DNA of 10,216 nucleotides from the NCBI GenBank assembly GCA_021812925.1, contig JAKAMK010000019.1, forward strand, positions 1 to 10,216, written 5' to 3'. The position numbers and the translations under genes were made by a program. The notes below the pieces were generated by a model, which saw only the letters and a list, made by a program, of their open reading frames with translations, had not been told where the DNA came from and did no database searches. The DNA comes from a bacterium (GTDB lineage: Bacteria > Patescibacteria > Paceibacteria > UBA9973 > UBA2103). This document shows positions 1 through 5,232 of this stretch, in pieces. The stretch's first letter is position 1, and each line of letters begins with the position of its first letter.

Positions 1-2
1 TT

Positions 3-317
3 ACGGACGCGGACGAGGCGCTCGACCCGGCGTATAGCGCGGCCATCGACGCGTTCCGCTTCAACGAAGCGCTCGATCTCGTCTTCCGACGCATCACGGA
101 AGCGGACGAGTTCATGACGGCGCGCGCGCCGTACAAGGGCATAAAGAGCGGCGATGCGGTCCTCCGCGAGCAGGCGCGTGACGACATTGAGCACCTCGTG
201 CACGAGCTCGTCTCGATAGCGACGCACCTCACGCCGGCCATGCCGCGCACGGGCGCGGCTATCCTCTCGGCCGTCCGCAAGAACGAGAAGCCCGATAACC
301 TCTTCCCGCGCGTGTGA
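3..317 (+). CDS. metG: Methionyl-tRNA synthetase, C-terminal part (5' end outside window)
   Basis: The last 104 codons of a gene that enters from the left edge. The enzyme charges tRNA-Met with methionine in the cytoplasm. What is visible is the all-alpha anticodon-binding domain at the C-terminus. The stretch FNEALDLVFRRITEADEF, then APYKGIKSG, then LTPAMPRTGAAIL and the final LFPRV are the recurrent landmarks of the MetG tail (helix with the N/D near the start, the P-W/Y-K loop, the L-x-P-x-M-P-x-T helix, and the LFPR end). There is no C-terminal tRNA-binding (Trbp111-like) extension. The catalytic HIGH and KMSKS motifs would lie upstream and cannot be checked. In many bacteria metG sits next to tatD. 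Here the two are separated by about 1.2 kb of accessory DNA, and the last 23 codons are repeated as a diverged copy at 1016-1084. Confident from motifs, without a search. Confidence 0.85.
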   Translation, partial: TDADEALDPAYSAAIDAFRFNEALDLVFRRITEADEFMTARAPYKGIKSGDAVLREQARDDIEHLVHELVSIATHLTPAMPRTGAAILSAVRKNEKPDNLFPRV

Positions 318-341
318 CATTTCCGTAGACCGCGTTATGAT
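314..341 (+). promoter_or_regulatory. Promoter for the six-helix membrane protein
   Basis: A -35-like GTGACA (314-319) and a -10-like TATGAT (336-341) are separated by 16 bp. Each matches the sigma-70 consensus at five of six positions. The -35 overlaps the metG stop codon. Transcription would start near 348 and give a leader of about 20 nt carrying the AAGGAGA ribosome-binding site at 357-363. Confidence 0.55.
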
Positions 342-370
342 TTACGCGGGTCAACGAAGGAGACTGTCCC

Positions 371-916
371 ATGCTGAAGTTTCGCTTCCTTGTTTGTTCT
401 CTCGTGACAACTGTTACCGTCGCGCTCGTCCTTATGCTCGGCGTGCTCGGGCAGTGGTCTCTTGACCAGACCGCACTCACGGCGTCTGCGGTCGCGGGTT
501 GTGCGGCAGTAGTGGCGGGGATCATCTCCGCTGCCAGCTTCGCTAAGAACTCGACCGTTGAAGAATACGCGAAGTGGCTTGGTTTCGGGTTCGTGCTCGC
601 CGCGATAAGTGTTCTCGCGGGATTGTCACTCGCGCGCGAAGCATACATAGCGCTCGCGCTGTGGTACGCGCTCAGTGGCGTCGTCATGAGCGTGAGTTCG
701 TTGTTCGACTATGCGGCCGATGCGCGGGGTGGGACTTTTAACCCAACCATCTTGTTTCTCTGTGTCGTGGGTATCACGCTCGGGCTCGCCGACTTGCACG
801 CAGGGAACTTGGTTGTTGGTCTCGGGTTCGTTCTTGCGACGGCGAGCATCGGCGGACTGCTCGCGGTGGTGCTCGACTACCTCAATCAGTCTGACCGAAT
901 CGAGATCCCCGCGTAG
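371..916 (+). CDS. Hypothetical polytopic membrane protein, about six helices
   Basis: A 181-aa protein I do not recognise. The hydrophobic stretches at about residues 6-26, 36-57, 70-88, 91-112, 125-142 and 147-170 predict six transmembrane helices joined by very short loops. The only sizeable hydrophilic stretches are around 58-69 (KNSTVEEYAKW) and 114-124 (YAADARGGTFN). No catalytic or metal-binding motif is apparent, and the C-terminus is a short polar tail. The start is well supported: AAGGAGA at 357-363 lies 7 nt before the ATG. This is one of the few clear Shine-Dalgarno sites in the window, which sets it apart from the neighbouring core genes. It has its own promoter and terminator, so it is a single-gene transcription unit. 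It lies between the two metG tails and is probably cargo of whatever event created that duplication. Confidence 0.75.
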   Translation: MLKFRFLVCSLVTTVTVALVLMLGVLGQWSLDQTALTASAVAGCAAVVAGIISAASFAKNSTVEEYAKWLGFGFVLAAISVLAGLSLAREAYIALALWYALSGVVMSVSSLFDYAADARGGTFNPTILFLCVVGITLGLADLHAGNLVVGLGFVLATASIGGLLAVVLDYLNQSDRIEIPA

Positions 917-945
917 CTGCTCACCCGTCTCACGTTTGTTTCTTG

Positions 946-978
946 GCGACTTGCTTCTCGGTGCAAGTCGCTCTTTTC
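946..978 (+). terminator. Intrinsic terminator after the membrane protein
   Basis: A perfect 9-bp stem, GCGACTTGC (946-954) with GCAAGTCGC (963-971), and an 8-nt loop are followed by the T-rich tail TCTTTTC. It lies 30 bp after the stop codon of the membrane protein gene. Confidence 0.75.
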
Positions 979-1015
979 ATGTGCTGTCGTGCCGAAATGA
1001 AGTACTTCGACGAGC

Positions 1016-1084
1016 ACGGCTGCCGCCATCCTTTCCGCAGTCCGCAAAAACGAAAAGCCCGAGAATCTCTTCCCGCGCGTGTGA
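1016..1084 (+). pseudogene. Orphan second copy of the metG 3' end
   Basis: Read in frame, this 69-bp stretch gives TAAAILSAVRKNEKPENLFPRV and a stop. That is the last 22 residues of the metG product at 249-317 with two changes (G to A, D to E). By eye 58 of 69 bases match, and 10 of the 11 differences are at third codon positions. The last 18 bp, CTCTTCCCGCGCGTGTGA, are identical (300-317 and 1067-1084). Similarity stops abruptly just before 1016, where the frame has an in-frame stop and unrelated sequence, and again right after the stop codon. It has no start and cannot be a gene. It is a remnant of another metG allele or of an insertion event. Confidence 0.85.
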
Positions 1085-1092
1085 ACTGAAAC

Positions 1093-1121
1093 TTGCTCGG
1101 CGGACGTCAGGGGCGTATAAC
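1093..1121 (+). promoter_or_regulatory. Promoter for the 98-aa protein
   Basis: TTGCTC (1093-1098) and TATAAC (1116-1121) with a 17-bp spacer, just after the second metG tail. The layout (metG tail, promoter, Shine-Dalgarno, gene) repeats the arrangement seen at 314-371. Confidence 0.55.
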
Positions 1122-1151
1122 ACAGTCGGCGCACTGATAGGGAGACAGGCC

Positions 1152-1448
1152 GTGCGGAAACTTGGAATAATCGGCTGGCGGCCATTTCAACGACCGCCCC
1201 TGTATTTCCGTGGTGACCATCGATATGAGATCTTCCTGCCATACCTTTCAGACGAACGGGTGGCGGGGGGTCTTATAAGAGGTTGGGTTGAAGATAGTCG
1301 TGTGGCTCGAGTGTTCGAGCTCCCAATCGTCTTTACAAAGCGGAGCTTCGCGAAGGGGCTCGATCTCGAACGTCTCGTTATCTTTCCGTATCAAGGGGAG
1401 CTACTGACGACGCAGTTCTTTCACCCCATAAAGCGACCTAGAAACTGA
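1152..1448 (+). CDS. Hypothetical protein, 98 aa
   Basis: A small basic soluble protein that I do not recognise. It begins at GTG 1152, 7 nt after an AGGGAG ribosome-binding site at 1139-1144, and reads MRKLGIIGWRPF at its N-terminus. The same frame is open far upstream, but that part lies over the 371-916 gene and the metG remnant and is not believable as coding. There is no signal peptide or membrane helix. It contains many Arg, Phe and aromatic-Pro pairs, with segments such as YEIFLPYL and LERLVIFPY that suggest beta strands. It is followed within 10 bp by a hairpin terminator, so it is monocistronic. It lies in the metG-tatD accessory island, and a lineage-restricted or transferred origin is likely. 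Its reality rests on the promoter, ribosome-binding site and terminator more than on homology. Confidence 0.55.
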   Translation: MRKLGIIGWRPFQRPPLYFRGDHRYEIFLPYLSDERVAGGLIRGWVEDSRVARVFELPIVFTKRSFAKGLDLERLVIFPYQGELLTTQFFHPIKRPRN

Positions 1449-1452
1449 TGAA

Positions 1453-1486
1453 ACACGGCGCGCCTTCTCTCGAAGGTGCGCCGTGT
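1453..1486 (+). terminator. Long hairpin terminator between the 98-aa gene and tatD
   Basis: ACACGGCGCGCC (1453-1464) pairs with GGTGCGCCGTGT (1475-1486), and TTC/GAA extends it to 15 bp around a TCTC loop. The one non-Watson-Crick pair is G-U when read as plus-strand RNA but C-A on the minus strand, which favours plus-strand action. No real T tract follows, so termination strength is uncertain. Confidence 0.5.
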
Positions 1487-1491
1487 ATGCT
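1486..1491 (+). promoter_or_regulatory. Candidate -10 box for tatD
   Basis: TATGCT ends 12 nt before the ATG at 1504, so the predicted leader is only about 6 nt. No good -35 is seen because the upstream side is the hairpin. No ribosome-binding site precedes tatD. Confidence 0.4.
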
Positions 1492-1503
1492 ACGCTCTTC
1501 GCA

Positions 1504-2316
1504 ATGAACTACCGCTACTTCGACGCGCACTGCCACGTGCAGTTCGAGGACTATAAGCACGACCAGGACGAGGTCATAAGCCGCATGCAGCAATACGGCA
1601 TCGGCGGCATCGTTGTCGGCGTGGGGCGCACCTCAAGCGCGGAGGCCGTGGCGCTCGCGGAGAAGCACGATAATCTCTATGCCGCCGTCGGACTGCATCC
1701 GAACATGGTTGCGGTGGAACCGTGGAGCGAAGAGATATTCCGGACGCTTGCTTCGCGACCGAAGGTGGTGGCGATAGGGGAGTGCGGGCTTGATTACTAC
1801 CGTCCGACGGAGTTCACCGAGGAAGTGAAGCGCGCGCAAAGCGATGTGTTGCGCGCACACATAGACCTCGCCGCCGCTCTCGATAAGCCGCTCATCATCC
1901 ATGCTCGGCCGAGTAAGGGTACGCAGGATGCGTACGCAGACCTCATCGCCATCATCAAGGAGAAGAAGGCTGAACACGGAGACCGCGTGCGCGGCGACAT
2001 ACATTTCTTTGTCGGCGGCGTCGCGGAGGCTGAGGAGCTCTTCGCGCTCGATTTCACCGTATCGTTCACGGCGGTCATCACGTTCGCGCGCGACTATGAC
2101 ACGGTCATTCGCACCGCGCCCTTGGACCGCATCCTCTCGGAGACGGACGCCCCGTACCTTTCACCCGCTTCGAGGCGCCGTGAACGCAACGACCCGCTCG
2201 CGGTCGAGGAGGTGGCCATCCAGATAGCGGATATCCGCGGCGAGGACCGGGAGGTGGTCCGACAGGCGCTTCTCGCGAACGCACGGCGGGTTTTCGGCCT
2301 GCCTGCCGGTAGGTAG
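1504..2316 (+). CDS. tatD: TatD family metal-dependent hydrolase/DNase
   Basis: A 270-aa TIM-barrel amidohydrolase of the TatD family, cytoplasmic metal-dependent nucleases implicated in 3'-5' DNA trimming and repair. The metal ligands are in place: H9 and H11 (DAHCH), E93 (IGECGLDYY), H133 (IIHAR), H167 (DIHFF) and D215 (SETDAPYLSP). Length is typical (255-270). I chose ATG 1504 over an in-frame GTG at 1483: the GTG lies inside the terminator hairpin and would add a non-family leader, while MNYRYFDAHCH is the normal TatD opening. The C-terminus departs from the family. After the usual NARRVFGL the last residues and the stop codon are contributed by a palindromic repeat (2298-2317). metG-tatD adjacency is common in bacteria and here is interrupted by the accessory island. 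Confidence 0.93.
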   Translation: MNYRYFDAHCHVQFEDYKHDQDEVISRMQQYGIGGIVVGVGRTSSAEAVALAEKHDNLYAAVGLHPNMVAVEPWSEEIFRTLASRPKVVAIGECGLDYYRPTEFTEEVKRAQSDVLRAHIDLAAALDKPLIIHARPSKGTQDAYADLIAIIKEKKAEHGDRVRGDIHFFVGGVAEAEELFALDFTVSFTAVITFARDYDTVIRTAPLDRILSETDAPYLSPASRRRERNDPLAVEEVAIQIADIRGEDREVVRQALLANARRVFGLPAGR

Positions 2317-2317
2317 G
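2298..2317. repeat. 20-bp loopless palindrome at the end of tatD
   Basis: CCTGCCTGCCGGTAGGTAGG folds on itself over its full length: ten pairs, two of them G-U on the plus strand, with no loop spacing. It supplies the last codons (PAGR) and the TAG of tatD. I associate similar CCTGCC-CCGG-GGCAGG palindromes with recurrent extragenic repeats of Parcubacteria genomes, but this is recollection and was not checked. Confidence 0.5.
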
Positions 2318-2332
2318 GGTCTAGCGGGCGCA

Positions 2333-2361
2333 TTGCCGTCGTCCTGGGGGCGTGGTAGGAT
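2333..2361 (+). promoter_or_regulatory. Promoter of the rpsF-ssb-rpsR operon
   Basis: TTGCCG (2333-2338), a 17-bp spacer and TAGGAT (2356-2361), with TGG before the -10 giving an extended -10. The ATG of rpsF follows only 9 nt after the -10, so the transcript would start within about 3 nt of the start codon. Confidence 0.6.
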
Positions 2362-2370
2362 GCGCCCATC

Positions 2371-2859
2371 ATGGCTAAGAACGAGGCAGAAATGAACGAC
2401 ACGACGGACGCCGCAAGTGAGGGCGTCTTGCGCGTGTATGAGCTCGGGTTCCACCTGGACCCGGAGCTTCCCACCGAGGAGGTGAAGACCACCTATCAGG
2501 CGATTCTGAAGGTCGTCGAGGACTCTGGCACGGTAGTCGCCCTTGGCGAGCCGCTCCACATCCAGCTCGCGTACACCATCTCCCGCCAGGAGCCCTCTGG
2601 TCGCCGCGACTTCGATGCGGCCTACTTCTCGTGGATCGCCTACGAGGCATCGGTCGAAGGGCACGAGGCCGTGCTCGAGGCGGTAAAGGACGAGAAGCGC
2701 GTCATCCGTTTCATCGACCTCGTAACTACTTCGGACGCGGCACGCCATTCGGCTGAGCTCCGCGAGCTCGCGATGAAGACGCCGGAAGCATCGGATGATG
2801 CGGAAGAGGAGGCAGCCGATGCTGAACTCGACGCAGCGCTCGAGAGCGCGGCAGCATAA
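2371..2859 (+). CDS. rpsF: 30S ribosomal protein S6
   Basis: A 162-aa protein assigned as ribosomal protein S6, which binds 16S rRNA together with S18 in the small-subunit platform. The S6 core starts at about residue 20 (LRVYELGFHLDPELPTEEV, the first beta strand and helix of the ferredoxin-like fold) and runs to about 125, including LGEPLHIQLAYTI and FSWIAYEA. It is longer than the usual 95-135 aa because of an N-terminal extension of about 18 residues and an acidic Ala/Glu/Asp tail from about 135 to the end. Such tails are common in S6. The order rpsF-ssb-rpsR is one of the most conserved bacterial operons and makes the call secure. No Shine-Dalgarno is present, and the gene appears leaderless or nearly so. 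Confidence 0.9.
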   Translation: MAKNEAEMNDTTDAASEGVLRVYELGFHLDPELPTEEVKTTYQAILKVVEDSGTVVALGEPLHIQLAYTISRQEPSGRRDFDAAYFSWIAYEASVEGHEAVLEAVKDEKRVIRFIDLVTTSDAARHSAELRELAMKTPEASDDAEEEAADAELDAALESAAA

Positions 2860-2861
2860 GG

Positions 2862-2867
2862 TACACT
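2862..2867 (+). promoter_or_regulatory. Candidate internal -10 box before ssb
   Basis: TACACT sits 6 nt before the ssb ATG, the right spacing for a transcript beginning at the ATG itself. No -35 is evident. It would give ssb its own leaderless promoter within the operon. The 14-bp gap has no ribosome-binding site. Confidence 0.35.
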
Positions 2868-2873
2868 TTAGGC

Positions 2874-3335
2874 ATGTATCTCAATAAAGTCTTCCTGTAC
2901 GGCAATCTTACTCGCGACCCGGAGGCGCGTGCGCTCCCGAGCGGGAGCCAGGTGGTAACGTTCGGGCTCGCGACGAATCGCTCGTACAAGGACAAGAACG
3001 GGCAGAAGCAGGAGATGACCGAATTCCATAACATCGTCGCCTTCGGCAAGCCTGGGGAGCTCATCGCGCAGTATATGAAGAAGGGCCGCCCGCTCTTCGT
3101 CGAGGGGCGCCTGCAGACCCGCTCGTGGGACGACAAGGACACGGGGAAGAAGAACTATCGCACCGAGATCGTCGTCGACAACTTCCAGTTCGGCGATGGC
3201 GGCAGTCGCGGCGGTTCGGGCTCCGACTACGGCTCCGCCGCTCCGGCAGCCGCTTCGCATGAAGCGCCAGCTGCGGCAGGAGACGAGATACAGTACCCGG
3301 ACGAGGAGATAAACCCGGAGGACATTCCGTTTTAA
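2874..3335 (+). CDS. ssb: Single-stranded DNA-binding protein
   Basis: A 153-aa SSB that coats single-stranded DNA during replication, repair and recombination. The N-terminal OB fold (about residues 1-107) shows the family pattern: MYLNKVFLYGNLTRDPEAR, then VVTFGLATNRSY, FHNIVAFGKPGELIAQYMKKGRPLFVEGRLQTRSW and YRTEIVVDNFQF. A flexible Gly/Ser/Ala-rich linker follows. The C-terminus is the acidic tip PEDIPF, the docking site for partners such as RecO, PriA or Exo I in other bacteria. Length is normal for a single-OB SSB. It lies between rpsF and rpsR as in most bacteria. There is no Shine-Dalgarno in front of the ATG. Confidence 0.95.
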   Translation: MYLNKVFLYGNLTRDPEARALPSGSQVVTFGLATNRSYKDKNGQKQEMTEFHNIVAFGKPGELIAQYMKKGRPLFVEGRLQTRSWDDKDTGKKNYRTEIVVDNFQFGDGGSRGGSGSDYGSAAPAAASHEAPAAAGDEIQYPDEEINPEDIPF

Positions 3336-3359
3336 TAGCTTTCGATAACGAACACCATC

Positions 3360-3566
3360 ATGGCACACCAGGCAGAACGAGAAGAGATAGAGGTGAAGAA
3401 GTTCGTGGACTACAAGGACGTTGCGTACCTGAAGCAGTTCACGAATACCCACGCGAAGATGATGAGCCACCGCCGCACGGGCATTCCGGCTCTGAAGCAG
3501 CGCGAAATCGCGAATGCGATAAAGCGCGCGCGCTTCATGGGACTTCTCCCGTACGTCGCGTCGTAA
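3360..3566 (+). CDS. rpsR: 30S ribosomal protein S18
   Basis: A 68-aa basic protein that forms the S6-S18 pair on the small-subunit platform. It shows the S18 core: VDYKDVAYLKQFTNTHAKMMSHRRTGIPALKQREIANAIKRARFMGLLPYV, with the R-R-x-x-x-IPALKQR-like rRNA-binding segment and the A-x-x-I-x-R-A-R-x-x-x-LLPY ending that define the family. There is no zinc-binding cysteine set. It lies 24 bp after ssb and closes the operon, followed 20 bp later by a strong terminator. No Shine-Dalgarno is visible before the ATG. Confidence 0.93.
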   Translation: MAHQAEREEIEVKKFVDYKDVAYLKQFTNTHAKMMSHRRTGIPALKQREIANAIKRARFMGLLPYVAS

Positions 3567-3587
3567 TCGAGACGAGAGACGAGCGCG

Positions 3588-3624
3588 TGCAAATGCCGCC
3601 TACGGGCGGCATTTGCATTTTCTC
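3588..3624 (+). terminator. Intrinsic terminator of the rpsF operon
   Basis: A perfect 12-bp stem, GCAAATGCCGCC (3589-3600) with GGCGGCATTTGC (3605-3616), and a TACG loop; the flanking T/A pair extends it. The tail is ATTTTCTC. Confidence 0.85.
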
Positions 3625-3699
3625 ACATGTGTGGTATCAAGGCGTTTGCGGGCATGAGGGGCAGAGACCTGCCTCGGTTCCGTAGGGAGAATGAGTGAA

Positions 3700-4089
3700 A
3701 TGAAACGTTCTATCGTTGCTGTGGCATTCGCCATGGCTGCCGTACCGCTCTTCGCGAATGCGGGCACCCCGTCCGCTCTTTCCGAGAAGCATCAAGTGGA
3801 ACTCGCGGCCACCTGCCTTGGCCTGGCGAACGCCGATACGGCGTCGCTCGTGAGCAGTCGGTTCTCGACCGCCAAGGAAGACGTGACGATGACCTGGGGT
3901 CTCACGACCGACGCGAACATCGCCACCATCTCGCCGGCGGGCATCTGCACGCTCTCGGCACCACAGAGCCGGCTGCTGTTCCGTCCGATCGGCGTCGCCT
4001 ATATTCCGAATCCTCCCGAGGGCGGAGCAGTCCTCCTCGAGATGAAAGTCGGCAAGGACGGTTCTCGGGTCTTCACCAACGGGCGGTAG
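3700..4089 (+). CDS. Hypothetical secreted protein with signal peptide
   Basis: A 129-aa exported protein of unknown function. The N-terminus MKRSIVAVAFAMAAVPLFANA is a textbook Sec signal peptide with a probable cut after the ANA motif at residues 19-21, leaving a mature chain of about 108 residues. Two cysteines (about C39 and C83) could form a disulphide. The rest reads as a small beta-rich domain (VTMTWGLTTDANIATISPAG, LLFRPIGVAYIPNP, VLLEMKVGKDGSRVF). The frame also opens at ATG 3691, but AGGGAG at 3684-3689 is then 1 nt from the start. ATG 3700 gives a 10-nt spacing and begins exactly at the signal peptide, so I prefer it. It stands alone between two terminators. No family was recognised. 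Confidence 0.65.
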   Translation: MKRSIVAVAFAMAAVPLFANAGTPSALSEKHQVELAATCLGLANADTASLVSSRFSTAKEDVTMTWGLTTDANIATISPAGICTLSAPQSRLLFRPIGVAYIPNPPEGGAVLLEMKVGKDGSRVFTNGR

Positions 4090-4115
4090 TCAGCGGCACG
4101 CGCCGTACGACACAG

Positions 4116-4143
4116 AAGGGCGGGGCTTCGGCTCCGCCCTTTC
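4116..4143 (+). terminator. Terminator of the secreted-protein gene
   Basis: Arms 4116-4126 and 4131-4141 form an 11-bp stem closed by a TTCG tetraloop. Its single wobble is G-U on the plus strand. The tail TTTCG is short, so efficiency is uncertain. Confidence 0.65.
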
Positions 4144-4165
4144 GAATTCCGTTATGCACAAGGAG

Positions 4166-4185
4166 GCCGCGTACGCGGCTTTTTT
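4166..4185 (+). terminator. Second terminator with a T6 tail
   Basis: GCCGCG (4166-4171) pairs with CGCGGC (4174-4179) and is followed immediately by TTTTTT (4180-4185). The two-base apparent loop would open to a larger one. It insulates the downstream small gene from upstream read-through. Confidence 0.6.
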
Positions 4186-4240
4186 GGTGGGGGAGGCGGG
4201 CGTATGGTGAGAAGGTACGCGGAAGAAACGGGGGCTTGCT

Positions 4241-4372
4241 ATGGCACACACGAATGATATGGAAACCGCGTCTGTACCTTCTGGGCCGAATGCAGAGTCA
4301 AAACTGTTTTACGTCCTGCTCGTGCTCGTCATCATATTCTGTATCGGCCTGTTCTTCATACCAACCGCATGA
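4241..4372 (+). CDS. 43-aa single-pass membrane protein
   Basis: A short open frame with a clear design. It has a polar N-terminus of about 20 residues (MAHTNDMETASVPSGPNAES) and one strong transmembrane helix at about residues 22-40 (LFYVLLVLVIIFCIGLFFI), ending in PTA. A helix this regular is unlikely by chance in GC-rich intergenic DNA. It lies between two sets of hairpins: the T6 terminator at 4166-4185 before it, and the convergent efp terminator 16 bp after its stop. A possible -10 TATGGT is at 4203-4208. The only ribosome-binding candidate is a weak purine run at about 4221-4233. The topology is probably N-in or signal-anchor. The function is unknown, and conservation in relatives would decide whether it is real. 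Confidence 0.5.
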   Translation: MAHTNDMETASVPSGPNAESKLFYVLLVLVIIFCIGLFFIPTA

Positions 4373-4388
4373 AGCTGGCCGGAAAGAC

Positions 4389-4417
4389 GAAAGGGCCCGC
4401 CATCGGCGGACCCTTTC
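4389..4417 (-). terminator. Terminator of efp
   Basis: Arms 4389-4401 and 4405-4417 with a 3-nt loop lie 13 bp past the efp stop codon. The one imperfect position is C-A on the plus strand but G-U on the minus strand, so the structure is best formed by the minus-strand transcript. The tail on that strand is GTCTTTCC. It probably also stops the convergent 43-aa gene. Confidence 0.7.
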
Positions 4418-4430
4418 CTTGCGTGCGCTT

Positions 4431-5006
4431 CTATGCTTTACTCACGCGCTCCACGTAGGTGCCGTCGTCGGTGTTGATGCGCAACACGTCGCCGGTGTTT
4501 ATGAAGAGCGGAACGTTCACGACCGCGCCGGTCGAGAGGGTCACCGGCTTCGTGCCGCCGGTCGAGGTATCGCCCTTTATGTTCGGCGGCGCTTCCTTCA
4601 CCTCGAGCTCTACCTTGACCGGGATGCGTACCGTGATGGGCTTCTCTTCGTAGGTCACCACTTCGACCGGTGCATTCTGCGCGAGCCACTTCACGGAGGT
4701 GGCCACGGCGTCCTCGGCGAATGAGAAGCGATTCGAGGGCTTGCCATCCTCCGAGAACCAGCTCTCGCCGCGGTTCGTGTAGAGGTAGAGCGCGTTCATC
4801 TTGCCGATGTCGGCCTCGTTCGCGGTTTCGCTCTGGTGGAACGATATCTCCACCACCTTGCCGCTGACGAGGTGACGCAGCTTCGTCTGGTTCACCGGCT
4901 TCCTCATCTGCATGCGGAAGACGTGCGACGAGAGCACTTCGTACGGCTCGCCGTTATAGGTGATGACCGTCTTCGGGACGATCTCGTTGTAGCTCAATAC
5001 TGCCAT
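4431..5006 (-). CDS. efp: Translation elongation factor P, Parcubacteria-like loop
   Basis: A 191-aa EF-P, which binds ribosomes stalled on polyproline and promotes peptide bond formation. The start is ATG at 5006 (MAVLSYNEIVPKTVITYNGEPYEVL). The frame is open further upstream but would add 41 non-family residues over the promoter. Three domains can be followed: the KOW-like N-domain to about residue 65, the middle OB domain from about 66 to 130, and the C-terminal OB domain with VNVPLFINTGDVLRINTDDGTYVERV. The N-domain loop that reaches the peptidyl-transferase centre is unusual. Where most EF-Ps read HVKPGKG-AFVRTKL, this one reads HVFRMQMRKPVNQTKL: it lacks the PGKG tip and is one residue longer. 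No EpmA, EpmB, EarP or YmfI modification gene is nearby. It is monocistronic with its own terminator. Confidence 0.93.
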   Translation of the reverse strand: MAVLSYNEIVPKTVITYNGEPYEVLSSHVFRMQMRKPVNQTKLRHLVSGKVVEISFHQSETANEADIGKMNALYLYTNRGESWFSEDGKPSNRFSFAEDAVATSVKWLAQNAPVEVVTYEEKPITVRIPVKVELEVKEAPPNIKGDTSTGGTKPVTLSTGAVVNVPLFINTGDVLRINTDDGTYVERVSKA

Positions 5007-5058
5007 AGGGATTCGTAGGTTTCCGAGACGGGGAGGAAACCTCCGCCGTGCCCGGTTC

Positions 5059-5064
5059 GTTATA
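5059..5064 (-). promoter_or_regulatory. Candidate -10 box for efp
   Basis: On the minus strand TATAAC (positions 5064 to 5059) lies about 52 nt before the efp ATG. The -35 is poor. The leader contains a GGAGG-TTT-CCTCC hairpin (5031-5043), which is too far from the start to be a ribosome-binding site. Confidence 0.4.
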
Positions 5065-5095
5065 AAAAGTAGCCCTCGCGGGCGACTCGTGTATG

Positions 5096-5226
5096 CCCCG
5101 TTAGAAGTCTCCGGGATAAAAAGGTTCATGAAAACCTTTTTATCCGCTTCTGGCGGGACAACTCATTACTTGTAATCAATTTTGAGCCGAAGAGCAACAG
5201 TGGTGTGATTTCGACTTCTAACGGGG
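5096..5226 (+). mobile_element. MITE-like inverted-repeat element, copy 1 (131 bp)
   Basis: Bounded by perfect 14-bp inverted repeats, CCCCGTTAGAAGTC (5096-5109) and GACTTCTAACGGGG (5213-5226). The flanks carry a direct TATG repeat (5092-5095 and 5227-5230), consistent with a target-site duplication. Inside, 4 bp after the left repeat, is a 13-bp-stem hairpin (5114-5145), then a 67-bp core (5146-5212) with no open frame. It is far more AT-rich than its surroundings. A second element with the same ends, order and near-equal length lies at 9840-9972. The hairpin-side ends of both share 16 bp (adding TC), and the core-side ends share 15 bp (adding G), so the two ends are distinct and the family has polarity. 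No transposase is encoded, so it would be non-autonomous. Confidence 0.7.
5114..5145. terminator. Hairpin inside element copy 1
   Basis: GGATAAAAAGGTT (5114-5126) pairs with AACCTTTTTATCC (5133-5145) around a CATGAA loop. The A5 and T5 runs within the arms make it resemble a weak bidirectional terminator between the divergent efp and sigma-factor genes. Confidence 0.4.
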
Positions 5227-5232
5227 TATGCT
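5227..5232 (+). promoter_or_regulatory. Candidate -10 box of the sigma-factor gene, abutting element copy 1
   Basis: TATGCT begins at the base right after the element's terminal GGGG and contains the flanking TATG repeat. It would drive a transcript starting near 5239, which fits a leaderless GTG start at 5240. Before insertion the same box would have been preceded by the sequence now at about 5080-5091. No convincing -35 is found inside the element. Confidence 0.4.

Noticed and set aside
711..1151. Long upstream extension of the 98-aa gene's reading frame
   Set aside because: It lies over the 371-916 gene in another frame, over a terminator and over the metG remnant. The GTG at 1152 has a proper ribosome-binding site and promoter.
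1483..1503. Upstream in-frame GTG start for tatD
   Set aside because: It lies inside the terminator hairpin and adds residues not found in the family. ATG 1504 gives the standard TatD N-terminus.
4154..4210. Tiny frame from ATG 4154 with an AAGGAGG nearby
   Set aside because: The purine run lies after the ATG, the frame passes through the T6 terminator, and the 18-residue product has no features.
5007..5129. Longer EF-P starting at 5129
   Set aside because: The added 41 residues are unlike EF-P and would run through the promoter region and into the inverted-repeat element.
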